This document shows, in pieces, positions 36,750-48,101 of a DNA stretch of 64,000 nucleotides (position 1 is its first letter; the number at the start of each line of letters is the position of its first letter). The stretch is from positions 62,001 to 126,000 of the forward strand of contig LLEY01000029.1 in the NCBI GenBank assembly GCA_001414485.1, given 5' to 3'. The notes beneath the pieces were generated by a model. That model had not been told where the DNA came from. It saw nothing but the letters and a program-made list of their open reading frames with translations, and made no database searches. The stretch comes from Calycina herbarum (taxonomy: Eukaryota; Ascomycota; Leotiomycetes; Helotiales; Pezizellaceae). The position numbers and the translations under genes are program-made.

Positions 36750-38570
36750 CTATAAATGTTTGGAAGGATTTCGAGAAGCAAAGAAGCCCCCGAAAAACCA
36801 ATCCTTGAGCCAGCTGGCATGGCCAGAAGGCTTTGAAATATTTTGTGCCAAGTCGGCCAGTCTTTGTATGTCTTCTTCTGCTTCGACTCGCATCCTATGT
36901 TCCTCTTGGGCTTTCTCTTCAGCCTGTCGGCGCAAGCGGATGGCTTGATCTCTTTGGTTGGTCGCCTCCAAGAGCTTCTTGTATTGGTGTGGATCTTCAC
37001 GGATCTGGAGATCGCGGAGTACGTCTGCGAGGCGCTTCTCTTGAGTTGTCTCCTTTGGTGTTGTAGCAGCAACTCTATCAGCCTTTCTTGCTGATTCCTT
37101 TCTGCCTTCTCTCTCACCATTGCTCTCGTCATCATCGCAAAGATTATCATTCCAATGGTATTTGTTGCTCTTTCCGTAGTATCCATGACGCTCATAGAGC
37201 ACAGTCTTCTTGTTGAGTCGATTCAACACATAGGAAATTTGATCTGAACAAGGAGCTGGTGTGACAATGGTTCGAGTGCTTGGTCGGACGATGGGTTTTT
37301 CAACAACTGGTGTATTTTGTTGCTGTGGGACTTCAAGGGTCTTTGTGGCCGGTGGGCTGGGGGTTGGCTCGATGCTTTGAGTGGCCGGTGGCATTGCGAT
37401 CGAGAGAATCTGGGTCGCTGGTGGAGTTGACTCGATGCTCTGGGAGGTCGATGGTTTCTCAATTGAAAGAACTGGTAGGGTTGGTTCGATGCTTTGGAAT
37501 GCGGATGGTGCTGCAATTGTCAAAACTGGGAGGGTTGGTTCGATGCTTTGGAATGCGGATGGTGCTGCAATTGTCAAAACTGGTAGGGTTGGTTCGATGC
37601 TTTGAAATGCGGATGGTGCTGCAATTGTCAAAACCGGTCTAGCCGGTGGTGTAGGGACAATTGGTTCAATGGACTGGCATTCGAAGGACTTTGAGATCGT
37701 CAGACACGAAGTATCTGGGGCCACAGGTACTTTGACGATGACTGGTTCTGGTGCCGGTCTATCTTTGAGCTCTTGTAGCTCTTTCTCAGCCTTCTCGGCG
37801 CGGGCTTCGACAAGTTGAATTCTGTTCTCGTAGTCTCGCTTGTTCTCATCTGCGTCCTTTTGGCGCGAGTTGAGCTCGGCGACCAATCCGTCAATCTGTT
37901 CTTTGTATCCCTTGATTATTGTCTCGTGTTGAGTATTCGCAAACTCCATGATCTCTCTCCCGTTGCCATTTGCAGCATCCTTCATTCGCTCCAGCTCTCC
38001 GTTGGCTTGCGCGAGTTGCTGTGTCAACGTATTGTTATACGATGCTTGTGCCGCTGCAGTTTGCTGCAATCGTGTATACTGTTCTTGCATCCATCCTGGC
38101 GCATTTGCCGTATTTGCGCGCTTTACTTTTTCCTCGGCGCTATCTACCTGTCCCTTTGCCCAGGTAAGACGCGTGTTACAAGCGTCGGCTGTCTTTCTGG
38201 CGTCCGCCTCTACTCTGGATTTGGCTCTGCGGAGCTCATCGTTTTCCGCAATTTTCTGTGCCTTCTCGATCTCGGCCTCTGCTACTCGTTGCAGTAGTTG
38301 CTGAGTATCTGGGCTGGTAGTACTGGAAAGTGAACGAAATGAGCTTTTGAGGCTATCTCTTTCGACAGAGCAGGTTTCGAGTTTGGTGCGAAGACCGTTG
38401 ATTTCCTGATTGCTCTTCTGCTCATTGGCAATCAACTGCCCATCCGCAAGGCCGTGTTGATGTTGTGATTTGGCTAATTCTCTTTCAACATATTGAAGTC
38501 GTGCCTGGAGCTGTGAGAAGGCTTGCGCCTCCACCGCGTGTGCGGGACCGATGTGAGATTGTCGCTGCAT
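36750..38570 (-). CDS. Coiled-coil protein with 18-residue Pro-rich repeats (606 aa)
   Basis: An intronless frame from ATG 38570. The N-terminal ~275 residues are coiled coil, opening with an IGPAHAVEAQAF motif. That motif is shared with the smaller gene at 45.8-46.4 kb (IGPAPAIGAQAF), and both have VKRAN(T/A)A...P.W about 150 residues further on. Residues ~290-420 are Pro/Ser-rich. They include three near-identical 54-bp units (PVLTIAAPSAFQSIEPTL), with diverged copies on both sides. A second charged helical region and a short hydrophobic/aromatic C-terminus (LKDWFFGGFFASR) follow. I recognise no enzyme motif. The C-terminal aromatic patch might contact a membrane or a partner; that is speculation. 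Confidence 0.85.
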   Translation of the reverse strand: MQRQSHIGPAHAVEAQAFSQLQARLQYVERELAKSQHQHGLADGQLIANEQKSNQEINGLRTKLETCSVERDSLKSSFRSLSSTTSPDTQQLLQRVAEAEIEKAQKIAENDELRRAKSRVEADARKTADACNTRLTWAKGQVDSAEEKVKRANTANAPGWMQEQYTRLQQTAAAQASYNNTLTQQLAQANGELERMKDAANGNGREIMEFANTQHETIIKGYKEQIDGLVAELNSRQKDADENKRDYENRIQLVEARAEKAEKELQELKDRPAPEPVIVKVPVAPDTSCLTISKSFECQSIEPIVPTPPARPVLTIAAPSAFQSIEPTLPVLTIAAPSAFQSIEPTLPVLTIAAPSAFQSIEPTLPVLSIEKPSTSQSIESTPPATQILSIAMPPATQSIEPTPSPPATKTLEVPQQQNTPVVEKPIVRPSTRTIVTPAPCSDQISYVLNRLNKKTVLYERHGYYGKSNKYHWNDNLCDDDESNGEREGRKESARKADRVAATTPKETTQEKRLADVLRDLQIREDPHQYKKLLEATNQRDQAIRLRRQAEEKAQEEHRMRVEAEEDIQRLADLAQNISKPSGHASWLKDWFFGGFFASRNPSKHL

Positions 38571-39143
38571 AGCTAGGATTTGAGAGGGTTTATTGGTGTT
38601 TCTGGTTCTGCTTTCGATGCTGGTGTAGCTGTTTGTGGATTGTGTCGACTCGAGACGCGAATAAAAGGTTGTGTTGTGGGTGACGAGAAGCTTTCTTTTC
38701 TGCTCAAGCTAGCTGCGCGCTAACCATTTTTGGTTAGCGGCTGCTGCCCTTCTCTATTCACCCCTATTTTGCATTTCTGTAGTGAATAGGCATTCATGAA
38801 TTGGAAATATCTGCTTCCACGTGATGAGAAACGGGTAGAAAAGCAGCATTTGTCCCGTCAATATTCAAGAAACTACAGTATCTTAATAATACATAAAATC
38901 GTTGTAAAACGAAAGACTCTACTAAACAAAATCCCATAAGCTTTGTAGTTTATGTTATATTAATCCAGTAACTGTGAGTATTTAATATAAATCTCTAGAA
39001 CATTTCAAATTTTAGTATTATTCGAGCGATATTAAAGAATATAGCTTAGTATTTACTATATTACCTTAGTAGAGTAACTTTATACGTTTAATATATATTT
39101 AGATTCTTTTAGTTATTAGAGATATTTAAAAGTCTATTTAGTA
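38571..39143. other. Upstream region of the preceding gene passing into AT-rich DNA
   Basis: Normal composition up to about 38.87 kb, then AT-rich degenerated sequence up to the first pogo-like terminus. No gene is seen. Confidence 0.5.
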
Positions 39144-42100
39144 TAACGCGGTTCATCAGTACCCTACGTATATCAGTACCCTGCGTACTTTTCCCCTACC
39201 TTATTACTTTAGAATATGATTAAACAACTACAACATATTAAATTAACTAAAACTACTTAGAATCTAATGAACTAGATATATCTATAGCCTCTTAACAAGT
39301 TCGTGTATTATGACCAGTCTTTCTATAAGTGCTACACCGTCGCTTAGAGGGTTGCCCCTTATTTTGCCTCCCCCCCTTAGAACGCCTAACGCGTCGAGCC
39401 TGTTCCTCTGCCTCCCTTTAAGCTAATACGTCCTACGCATTCTCTATAGTAAGTACACCTCCTTAACGGACTCGAGTCTTTTCAGCCCTACGACGCTTAC
39501 TAAGGGCTTCATTTGCTGCTCGAAGGGTACAGACCTCTGCCAACAAAAGGGTTACTTTATATGCTAACCGCTCTATACCCTTTGCTAACACAGCAACTGT
39601 TTGAAAAATAGGCGTTAGCGAGCTTCCTTAATGACGTATAATACGATTCTTAACCAAAGTTGTTTGCGAAAGAGCATCGGTTAGGTTATAAGGGGTCTGT
39701 GAGACCTAAGAGTGGGCGTCTATAGAAGGGGGGCTAGTAGGTGTAGGATTTCGTAATCGGACATCAAGCTTTAATATCACAGCTTAGGGATTAAAAGGTA
39801 CTAAGCCAGCTCCACGGAATCTAGCCTAGGCGTTTTAGGCTGTTATTAATTCTAAATACGCTGCTTTAAAGGCGAGAAAGAACTCAACCTTAATAATGTG
39901 GTTAATATAAGCTTTAATAAAAGTCTTAATTTAGCGACTATATACCTGTTTTAATATACTAAAACACCTAACGTCGAGTGGCTAGGTAAGATAAGAAGAG
40001 TGAGGAGGTAGGTAAAGAGTTATAATATTATAACGTATTTCCCGGTCGAGTAGATCACCTGGTCGAGTAGATCACGAGAACACTAAAACGCGACAACTCT
40101 AAATATATTATAACAACACTATTAAAAAAAACCCTAGCTACTTATATTAATCGATTCCTAAGGTGCCTTATATATACAAGTATTATGTCTAACCTAACTA
40201 TATAAACCACAACGTCGCCGCTTACCTTCGAAGCACTGGCGCTGTATATTATTACTACTCTCTTCCTACTAAGTTTAAGTACTTTGAATAATTTCCTCGC
40301 CTTCCTTAACTGTAAGACTTCTACCTTGGTAAATACGCCTCTTTCGCTTTCTCTCCCTCCTATTTTTAAGCTGATTTGCCTCTTGTAGCGCCTTGATTTC
40401 AGCTCTTATAAGAGTAGCTTCGTGTATTATAATTTGAGCCCCCTTAGTAAGCTGATCGAATGCCTCGTTAATTAATATAGGAGAGCTATCTTAGTGTTGT
40501 ACGATACAGTTTTTAAGATATGTAGTCTGGAATTCAAGCTCTGTAGCGTTCTATGGCGTCTTTGGAGTCTAGTTTAGCTCGTTTGTAAGGGGTAGAGTTG
40601 GTGTCTTTAGCCTTAGATTAAGGTGAGAAAGGACGTTCTTAGGATCGTATAGAACTAAGCTAGTTGCTCGAAATCTACTCATAATATTCTGCTCTGTAAA
40701 TGCAGCTTTAAATGCCTCTTTAAATATAGGAAGGAACTTAAGCTTAGTAATATGCTAAATTCTAACTCGAACGAGATTCTCAATCTGCTTACTATATAAT
40801 GCCTTTAGTAGGCTAAAACAGCTAACGTTAAGAGGCTGAAGGATGTGAGATAAGTGTAGTAGTATATAGAGAGTAATAATACTATTATCCTAATAGTATT
40901 ATTGAAATTAAACTAAAATATATAACTCGTGGCTATTAAGAATAAGGAGTCTATATCGCCTAACCGTACGACCTTTTATATGCTTATTAAAGTGTTAAAT
41001 CTACTTAAATCTAATCTTGTTTGTCGTCTATCTATTCTTACTTAGTGTAATTATCTAATCTTATAGGAGACCTAACTCCTTATACTAAGCTAAGAGGTAG
41101 TACTATCTCTTGAAAATAATACAGGGAGGAAGTGTCTAACTATACGAGTTTATACTCTATATAATCGAAACCTACTTCTTATTTCCTAGCTAAGTAGTCT
41201 TTAGACGATTCCTTAACTCTAGGCTTATAATAACTTTAGTAGTTATAATAACCCTTATAAGAAACCTAGCTTCGTCGAAGTTATATATATCCTCCTCTAT
41301 AATCCTATATTTAGTAATTGTATTTTATATAAGCTTAAACCAGTCTCTAAGAACTATAGAGTCTTTGTACTAAGCTCTTTTATAATCGTACTTGCGGCTG
41401 AATTTCGTCTTAATCTCTATATAGCGTTTAATAAAGGTAGAAGTCTAATTCTTGCCTACTAGAGGCGCGTCGCGTTTAAAGAGAAGAAGGTCTGCTATTT
41501 CTTAAACAGCTGCTGGCTAGGGTAGGAATCTATGTAAATCTAGGTCGAGAATATATCGCATAATAGCTAGCTCTTCTTAGGAGGTAAGTCTTTGAGTATT
41601 AGAGAGAGTGTTGCGTTGCAAAGGTAGTCTATGTAATCGGTTATAGAAGGATATATAGAGCACGTTGTATACTTTAATATAAGCTTATATACTCCTAAAT
41701 TAACCTGATTTAAAGGCTTGAATAGCTAAAAGAATATAACCTTCTTAATCAGAGGGCTGGGCTTGATATAGTAGTAGTATTTTTAATTTTTAAGTAGAGT
41801 GTCGCGTTTTAGTATTCTCGTAATCTACTCGACTAGGTAATCTACTTAACTAGGAAATACGTTAAGCCTTATAATACTCTTAGAATTCAGCTGATTTATA
41901 ACTCTTATATCTATCTAATACTAGTATTCGATATAGACCTCTTATATAAGCAGTAGTATGCTTATCGAAGTGCTAAAGCTATTCTAGACCTGTCTTATTA
42001 TTTGTCTATCTATTGTTTATAGGTTTAATAACCTAGTTATATAGGAGGCTACTCTTAGTATACTAATTCGTAAGATAATTCTTCTCTTGAACTACTAAAA

Positions 42101-42840
42101 ATAGAGGCACGTCTTAACCCTCGCTATTTATATAAGTAATTACTATAGCCTATTCTCGATTACCTAGCTGAACTGTCTTACCTCTACTACGTCGATTAGC
42201 GCGTATAACAACTATAGCTGGGCTTATAATACCTATTATAAAGCCTGTCTTATTAAAGTTATAGAAGTCGTAATCTAAAACACTGTATTTTGCTCTTATA
42301 TTCTCTATAAGTTAAAACCACGCGCTAATAAGCTCTAGATCTTCGTGTAAGGCTCTTTAAAAGTCGTAAACACGATTAAAACGCGTCTTTAATTCTAGTC
42401 AACGTTATATAAATCGAGATATCTAGAGCTTATTAACACGTCTTCTCTTCTATAATTCGAGGATATAATTCGCTATATCTTCTATACTAGCTAGCTAGGG
42501 TGTAAATCCTCTTATATCTAGATTAAGTATATATCGAATAATTACCTTCTTCTCTAGGTTGTTTAATTTAAGGTTTAGTAGTAGACGTTTGTAAAGAGTA
42601 GTATAACCGTTTATTCGAAGTCGAAGCGTAGATTCGAGAATATTATAGATTTTCACAGCGGACTAACGACTTAGCTTTTTAGCTATATAGATAGCCTCGA
42701 TAGCTAAGATAATTCGTGCTTCTTACGTTTGAATTTCTATTTAGAGCAGTTGAGAAAACGCGTGTTAAAGTTAGAGTATAGTTAGTAAGAGAAAAGTATA
42801 TAGAGTACTAATATACGTAGAGTACTAATAAACCATATTA
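39144..42840 (-). mobile_element. Fot1/pogo-like transposon A (outer), split by element B
   Basis: Termini TAACGCGGTTCATCAGTACC (left) and, read on the minus strand, TAATATGGTTTATTAGTACT (right). They form a ~55-bp inverted repeat with a duplicated ATCAGTACCCT-type motif, flanked by TA. Minus-strand coding starts on the right with a helix-turn-helix (ILAIEAI), then a CENP-B-type domain (LDIRGFTP). The DDE start follows, with YNFNKTGFIIG where DE.GF is usual. The DDE remainder is left of element B (PPHSSYLTQPLDV) and ends in a Cys/His knuckle (RCSTYRKTGHNTRTC). Without B the element is about 1.86 kb, the normal Fot1 size. Stops abound. Confidence 0.8.
40031..41864 (-). mobile_element. Fot1/pogo-like transposon B, nested in A
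   Basis: 1834 bp with a ~65-bp terminal inverted repeat (TAACGTATTTCCCGGTCGAG on the left). It contains two copies of GTCGAGTAGATCAC and is flanked by TA at 40031-40032 and 41863-41864. The minus strand carries a helix-turn-helix (LAIQAFKSG), a CENP-B-like segment (LPLQRNTLS, then EELAIMRYILDLDL) and a DDE domain with YNFDEARFLIRV. Stops are frequent, so it is not functional. Confidence 0.82.
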
Positions 42841-43605
42841 TATATAATTATAAGACTTATATATAAGTATACTATTTAAAGATACTTATAAATTTCTTAT
42901 TATAGCTTTTCTATAAATTTATTTAATTACTATTTAATTTATAGTAAATATATCGGTATATATATTACTAAAAGAACTAGTACTACTCTTACTAAAAGAA
43001 CTAGTACTCTCTACTAAAATAAACTAATATAATTTCTCTTAGAATAAGTATACTAGAGGTTTTAAGTCTAAATTTAGCCTACGTAGAAAGAGTATTCTAA
43101 GAGTAAAAATATTAGTCTCTTAAGCTACTAGAAAGTAGTAAGTAGTAGATAGTAGAGTAAAAAGCGTTTATAAAAATTAAAGAGCGCTTTTAGCGTCTTC
43201 TAGCTATATAACGTCTGAATTTTTTTAGAAGTCCTCTTTATAATTTATAAGAGTATATCTTATTTAGTATCTACTATTAATATAACACCTTTTTAATATA
43301 ATTTATATATAGACTTTTAAAGTATTAGAAAAGAGTAATTAAATATAAGTAAAAATCCGTTAATAGTAACTAGATAAGCTAGCTAAGCTAGGCTCTTAAA
43401 ATTTATAATACTTTTTAAAAGCTCTTAGATAATACTATAGCGTTGATTTTATTATATCTACTTATTAGAGTCTAAATATACTCTCTACGTATTTTAAAGT
43501 ACTTTAATTAACGTAGAGGGTTTCTATACTTCTAGAAGTGTCGGAGTAGGCTAAGACTTTTTAATAGAAGAGAGTAGTCTTAATATTTCTTAGTATCTTT
43601 TTATA
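42841..43605. other. AT-rich degenerated DNA, no gene seen
   Basis: All frames are stopped. No domain or inverted termini were found. Confidence 0.4.
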
Positions 43606-44587
43606 TAACGTGGTTTATCAGCGAGTCGATTATATCACCGAGTCGATCACTTTTCCTTAGTATAAACTTTTAAAACTTTAATACCCGTCTTCTTAACTAT
43701 TTATTATAGAAATTCAAACCTAAGAAGAGCGAATTATTCTAGCTATCGAGGCTATTCGATCGTCTAAAAAACTAAGTAAACGCTCTATAGTAAAGATCTA
43801 CAAAGTACTGTATACGACTCTTTCCGATAGAATAGCTGGCCGAACCTACCGCCTCGATTCTACAGCCAATTGTCATAAGTTAACTGAGTTAGAAGAGAAA
43901 GTGATTATTTAGAATATACTTGATATAGATTCTAGAGGATTTGCACCCCGGCTAGCTGGTGTAGAAGATATGGCTAATTTCATCCTTGAATCGCGGGGGG
44001 GAAGACGCGTCGGCAAGCTCTAGGTATATCGATTTATACAACAACAACCAGACCTTAAGACACGTTTTAATCGCGTTTATGATTTCTAAAGGGCCTTGTT
44101 ACTAAGGAAGCTCGCCAACTCCACTTTTTCAAACAGTTACTGCGTTAGCAAAGGGTACAGAGCGAATGGCACATGAGATGACCCTTTTGTCTACGGAGGT
44201 CTGTACTCTTCGCGCAGCAAATGAAGCCCTAAGCAAACGCCGTAGGGCTAAAAAGACTAGTATCTGTCAAGGGGGGGCACTTATAGTAGAGGATGTATAG
44301 GATATTTTGGCTTAGAAGGATGTAGATGAGCAAGTACGACGCGACGTACGTGAGGCGGGGGTTAGTCGTAAGGAGGGGCAACCTTCTAGGCGGCGCTGTA
44401 GAACTTGTGGAAAAGCTGGTTATAATGCGCGAACTTGTTAAGAAGTTGTAGATGTATCTAGCTCGTCAGATCCTGAGAGCGATAATTAATTTAATATGTT
44501 GTGGTTGATTTATTTAGGTGTAAAGTTTCGTGCTAAGGAAAAGTGATCGACTCGGTGATATGATCGACTCGCTGATAAACTACGTTA
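43606..44587 (+). mobile_element. Internally deleted Fot1/pogo-like element
   Basis: About 0.98 kb between TA dinucleotides, with nearly perfect inverted ends of more than 50 bp (TAACGTGGTTTATCAGCGAG...). Each end holds two GAGTCGATYA motifs. On the + strand it encodes the helix-turn-helix and CENP-B-like N-terminus (ILAIEAIRSSKKLSK, then LDIDSRGFAPRL). It jumps directly to the C-terminal region with a zinc knuckle (CRTCGKAGYNARTC); the DDE catalytic core is missing. GC content is higher than in elements A and B, so it seems younger or less mutated. Confidence 0.82.
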
Positions 44588-45707
44588 AATATATTAGTAT
44601 ATTACTTTGGACAGCGATTACGTATATAGTTTACAAGTAATTTAGATAATTTTAAGTACTTTAGAGAGCGCTCTATTAATATATACAAAAAAGTAGTTTA
44701 TTAGGGCCAGGGCTAGGACTAGGGTTGGGAATGGGGCAGGGGGTGGGCGTGGTTTTGAGTGCACTGGAATTTGGGTTAGGGTTAGAGGCTAGGCCCGATT
44801 AGGAATAGCTGCCACCCTTAGCGCGGGTCAAGCGAGGACTGGCACCTGAAGGCCCTATTATAGAGTTTTGCTTATATATTTCTTAATATATATATTAAAA
44901 TGAAGTATAAGCAGAAGTTGTCGGGATATTTAAGAAATAGCACTTTACGTGATCTTCTCGCTTAAGGTCTATTTAAGTAAATAGAGTAGCTAGCTTTACT
45001 TAATATGTACGAACGATAATATACTCATTTTGTATCACGCTAATGACCACCAAGTCATACCAACAGAAGTGTATACTATAATATATATTTCATTTTACTT
45101 ATAATTTCCGGTTTTAGATCAAACTTCTGGTTTAGTTTAGATCTTCGCAACTTCTCTCGCTCTTATTATCCTTGTAATAGGCTTGAATTGAAGAAGCTCG
45201 TACTGACTTAGAACTAATGTTTGTATCTCAGTTGTAGCACAAGTCCATTTCCGAAATAAGAAATGAGGAATGAGAGAATGTCATATGACTTCGGTTATGC
45301 ATTTGAGTTTACGCTCTCTATCTTTTTACATTACAAAGTATATTTAAATATATGAAATTATTCTACTAATATGAAAAGTTTCTCACGGGTTATATTACGT
45401 CGACAAAACATGAAACTACTATTCACATCGAGCTCTTTTCGTTATGAAATCCACATTCCAAATTCAATTTATTACTGAGACCAAGCACATATTCACATCC
45501 ATTGCTATTGCAACCTTCAGTAAATTGACGAGATGGAAAAAGCCATCAAAAAATAGAACCTCGCAATATCGTATCAGTCCCCCGCCAGCGCCAAGTAATC
45601 GACCGTCCATATATTCCATGCTGACGCAGTACTGGGGCTTATTCCGTCCCATCGAGAGCTTCTCGGACTGACGATAACCAGAGAATTGTCGAAAAACGAA
45701 CTGCTGA
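44588..45707. other. Spacer with GC-rich patch and two telomere-like units
   Basis: 44700-44870 is a GC-rich island in AT-rich surroundings. It includes GGGTTAGGGTTAG at about 44773-44786 and a related CTAGGGTTGGG at about 44730. The remainder has no supported gene. Confidence 0.45.
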
Positions 45708-46449
45708 TCAAAGTCCCAGCTTCCCCAAGTCTCCAGCCGTGGCATTAGCCAACTCTAGGTCCTCATCATCTGTTTTGTTAACTTCGGACGGTGCTGTTTC
45801 CCCATTATTCTCAACTTTATCGGGGGTTTCTTTGCATTGAGCGAGGTTCGCAATCTTCTCTCAATAGCTTAATGGTAGTCTCGGCCTTCACAGCATCGTC
45901 ACGCATTTGTTGACGCAGCCACTCCGGCGAGTGTGCCGCGTTTGCTCGCTTAACTTCTTCATCAGCCTGACGAACTTGTTCCTTAGTAGACGCACGATAG
46001 CGGTCAAACTCTCGAGCATTATCTTTAGCCTCCTTGCTCAACCGGGCGACATCTTTATTGAGGTTGAAATTCGCGTATCTGAGGCATTCGTTTTCAGTGA
46101 GCAACTTCTTTTTCTCCTCTACCTCGCTTGCAATTTGTTGGTTTAGGTTCTCGATGGCGGATTCCTCCGTTGTATCTGATAGGAACTTGACTTGGCTTCT
46201 GAGGGCCTCGTTCTCGGCAATACAGGATTGTAGGTCGGAGGAGAGTCTGACTTGTTTCATGACGCCTTTCTCGATATCTTTCTTAGCGCCGGCCTCTTGG
46301 GCTAGCAACTTCTTTTTGGCTTCCTCTCGCTTGAACTTTTCCCGAGCTAGTTGAATATTGGCTTGTTGCAATTGATCGCGAAGTCGGGCGAAGGCTTGAG
46401 CTCCGATAGCGGGTGCTGGACCGATCTCGGAGGTTTTGTGGGCAATCAT
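45708..46449 (-). CDS. Small coiled-coil protein, paralog of the 36.75-38.57 kb gene (210 aa, probably frameshifted)
   Basis: ATG at 46449; the annotated frame stops at 45817. It shares IGPAPAIGAQAF near the N-terminus and VKRANAAHSPEWLRQQ near residue ~160 with the larger paralog. The first 185 residues are continuous coiled coil. Near 45.86 kb a second frame takes over (EKIANLAQCKETPDKVENNG, acidic, ending GDLGKLGL at 45710-45708). It continues the heptad pattern and the alignment to the paralog, so a 1-nt frameshift (real or a sequencing error) is likely. The paralog's Pro-rich repeats and second helical region are missing. Function unknown. Confidence 0.75.
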
Positions 46450-47157
46450 AACTGCGGTTTGAAGTTTCTAATGTAGCTGGTGATGGTGTAGTTGTTGATT
46501 GATGGTTATTGAGTGGAAGTAACAAAACTTTGTGTTGTTGTTTAAATTTGAGATGTGTGATGGCTGACAAGCAGCTTACCTTTGTACTTGAGGTCAGGCG
46601 CTTAATGGTAGTTGTCGAACGTCTATTCACTGGTGTTGTGGCGTTTTGGTGTCATGCTGTCGAAGTTGTGGTGAATGCAGATCATATTGCCTCAAAATCC
46701 ACCAAAAGGCCATGGAAATTTGGAGTGAGCAGTTCCGTATCAGATGAAGTAACTTGTTCTAGAGTTGTGAAGAAGCCTTGAAGATTGGAGTAATTTGATC
46801 AACTGTTGTATCCAGAGGATTTTACCACAGAGGTGGTCTGTTAGAAGACATTTTTTAAACTTTAATGCGTTTGAGTCACTTAAAACATAGTATGAGCAGC
46901 ATCAAAAGATTTCAGAAAATAATCACTTTAGAAACCCCAGATCAATCCATTGGAGGCTAGAAATACTCCCAAGCACTACACACTAATCTATCTCCAGTTT
47001 ATGCTACAAACAACATCAAACTACCCAAGATCCACCAAACTAGACCCTTAACTCAGCAAAACAACTTCCATTCTCAAGGCCCCTGGCAAAGTAGTAGCAT
47101 TGTGACCAATATATCCAACCCACAAAGATTGTTTTGCGACACTCGAAATTGTGTACC
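46450..47157. other. Intergenic region
   Basis: Upstream of the small coiled-coil gene and downstream of the next one. No supported frame and no repeat of note. Confidence 0.5.
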
Positions 47158-48101
47158 TTACAAATTCTTGCTAGAATCAGAGATAACTGGCTCTTTCTTC
47201 TCATCGCCGCCTTGCGAGGTACATGCATGGGGGGTAGAAGATTTATCTTTCGGCAATTTACCAAGTTTACCACGGGGTTTTGCGATAAGGCGGTCGGCAT
47301 TCTCGACTTGGCGGGGTACATTATCGAGTTCTTCCTCGAGCTGCTCTAATTCCTTTTCCAATTCCGCAACGCGAGCATCTCTTCCCTCTATGAATTTGCG
47401 GCCTTCAGTCAATAAATTCGAGGCATCCCTACTAGCCTTTTCCAACTCTTCAATTCGCTCCGTTTGGATCTTGATTGACTTCTCTTGATTGGCGACCTCT
47501 GTCGTTAAGGACTCTGATCGACGTTCCGCCTGGTCTGCTCGTAGCTTTTCATTGTTTCCCCGCTCGCCAGCAGATGTCAGTAACTTTTCAAGACGGTCGA
47601 TTCGAGCCTTCTGCTCAACCCAAAGCTGATGATATTTCGTCTCAGCTGAAACAGCAGGATCCTCACGCTGGGTCTCCAGCTCAGCGACTTGGTTTCGAAG
47701 TTCGGCTAGTTCGCGCTTGTCCTCCTCGGCTTGTGCTTTCATCTCCTTGTACAGGGGCGTCTTCTTAAATGCAACCTCATCGGTCTTTGCCTTGGAAACG
47801 GGAACAGCAAATGCCTTCTCCTTCTCGTATGTCTCGGTTTCTGCAAGAAGATCGTCGACTTCCATGGTCACTGGTGTCATGTTGAAGACGTTTTGTCCTG
47901 GGAGGGATTCTCCAGTGGATGCCGGCTTGGGGAGAAGAGGCGCCCGCTTCTTTGGCTCGTGTTTTCTAACTTTTCGAGAGTTAGCAAATGAACCCATTTC
48001 AATATCAGAGTGTACTTACATGGGTCTGCGGGCTTGCGTTGTTTGGCATACTTGGGTGGGCTGGAGACCGTGTTTGGAGTATCGATTTTGTCGGACGACA
48101 T
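47158..48101 (-). CDS. Coiled-coil protein, unknown function (297 aa, 2 exons)
   Basis: Exon 1 is 48101-48020 (MSSDKIDTPNTVSSPP...) and exon 2 is 47969-47158. The 50-nt intron has a GTAAGT donor, a TGCTAACT branch and an AG acceptor, and it preserves the frame (82 + 812 = 894 nt). Residues 1-90 are Pro/Lys-rich and disordered. Residues ~90-265 are a nearly continuous charged coiled coil (ELAELRNQVAELETQRE, later ARVAELEKELEQLEEELD). The C-terminus is Lys/Gly-rich. There is no signal, membrane segment or catalytic motif. It is the third gene in a row on this strand with coiled-coil composition, but it does not clearly align to the other two. Confidence 0.82.

Noticed and set aside
36629..37195. 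Minus-strand frame of 188 aa overlapping the 606-aa coiled-coil gene
   Set aside because: Shifted-frame shadow on the same strand; the 606-aa frame has an ATG start, heptads and a paralog.
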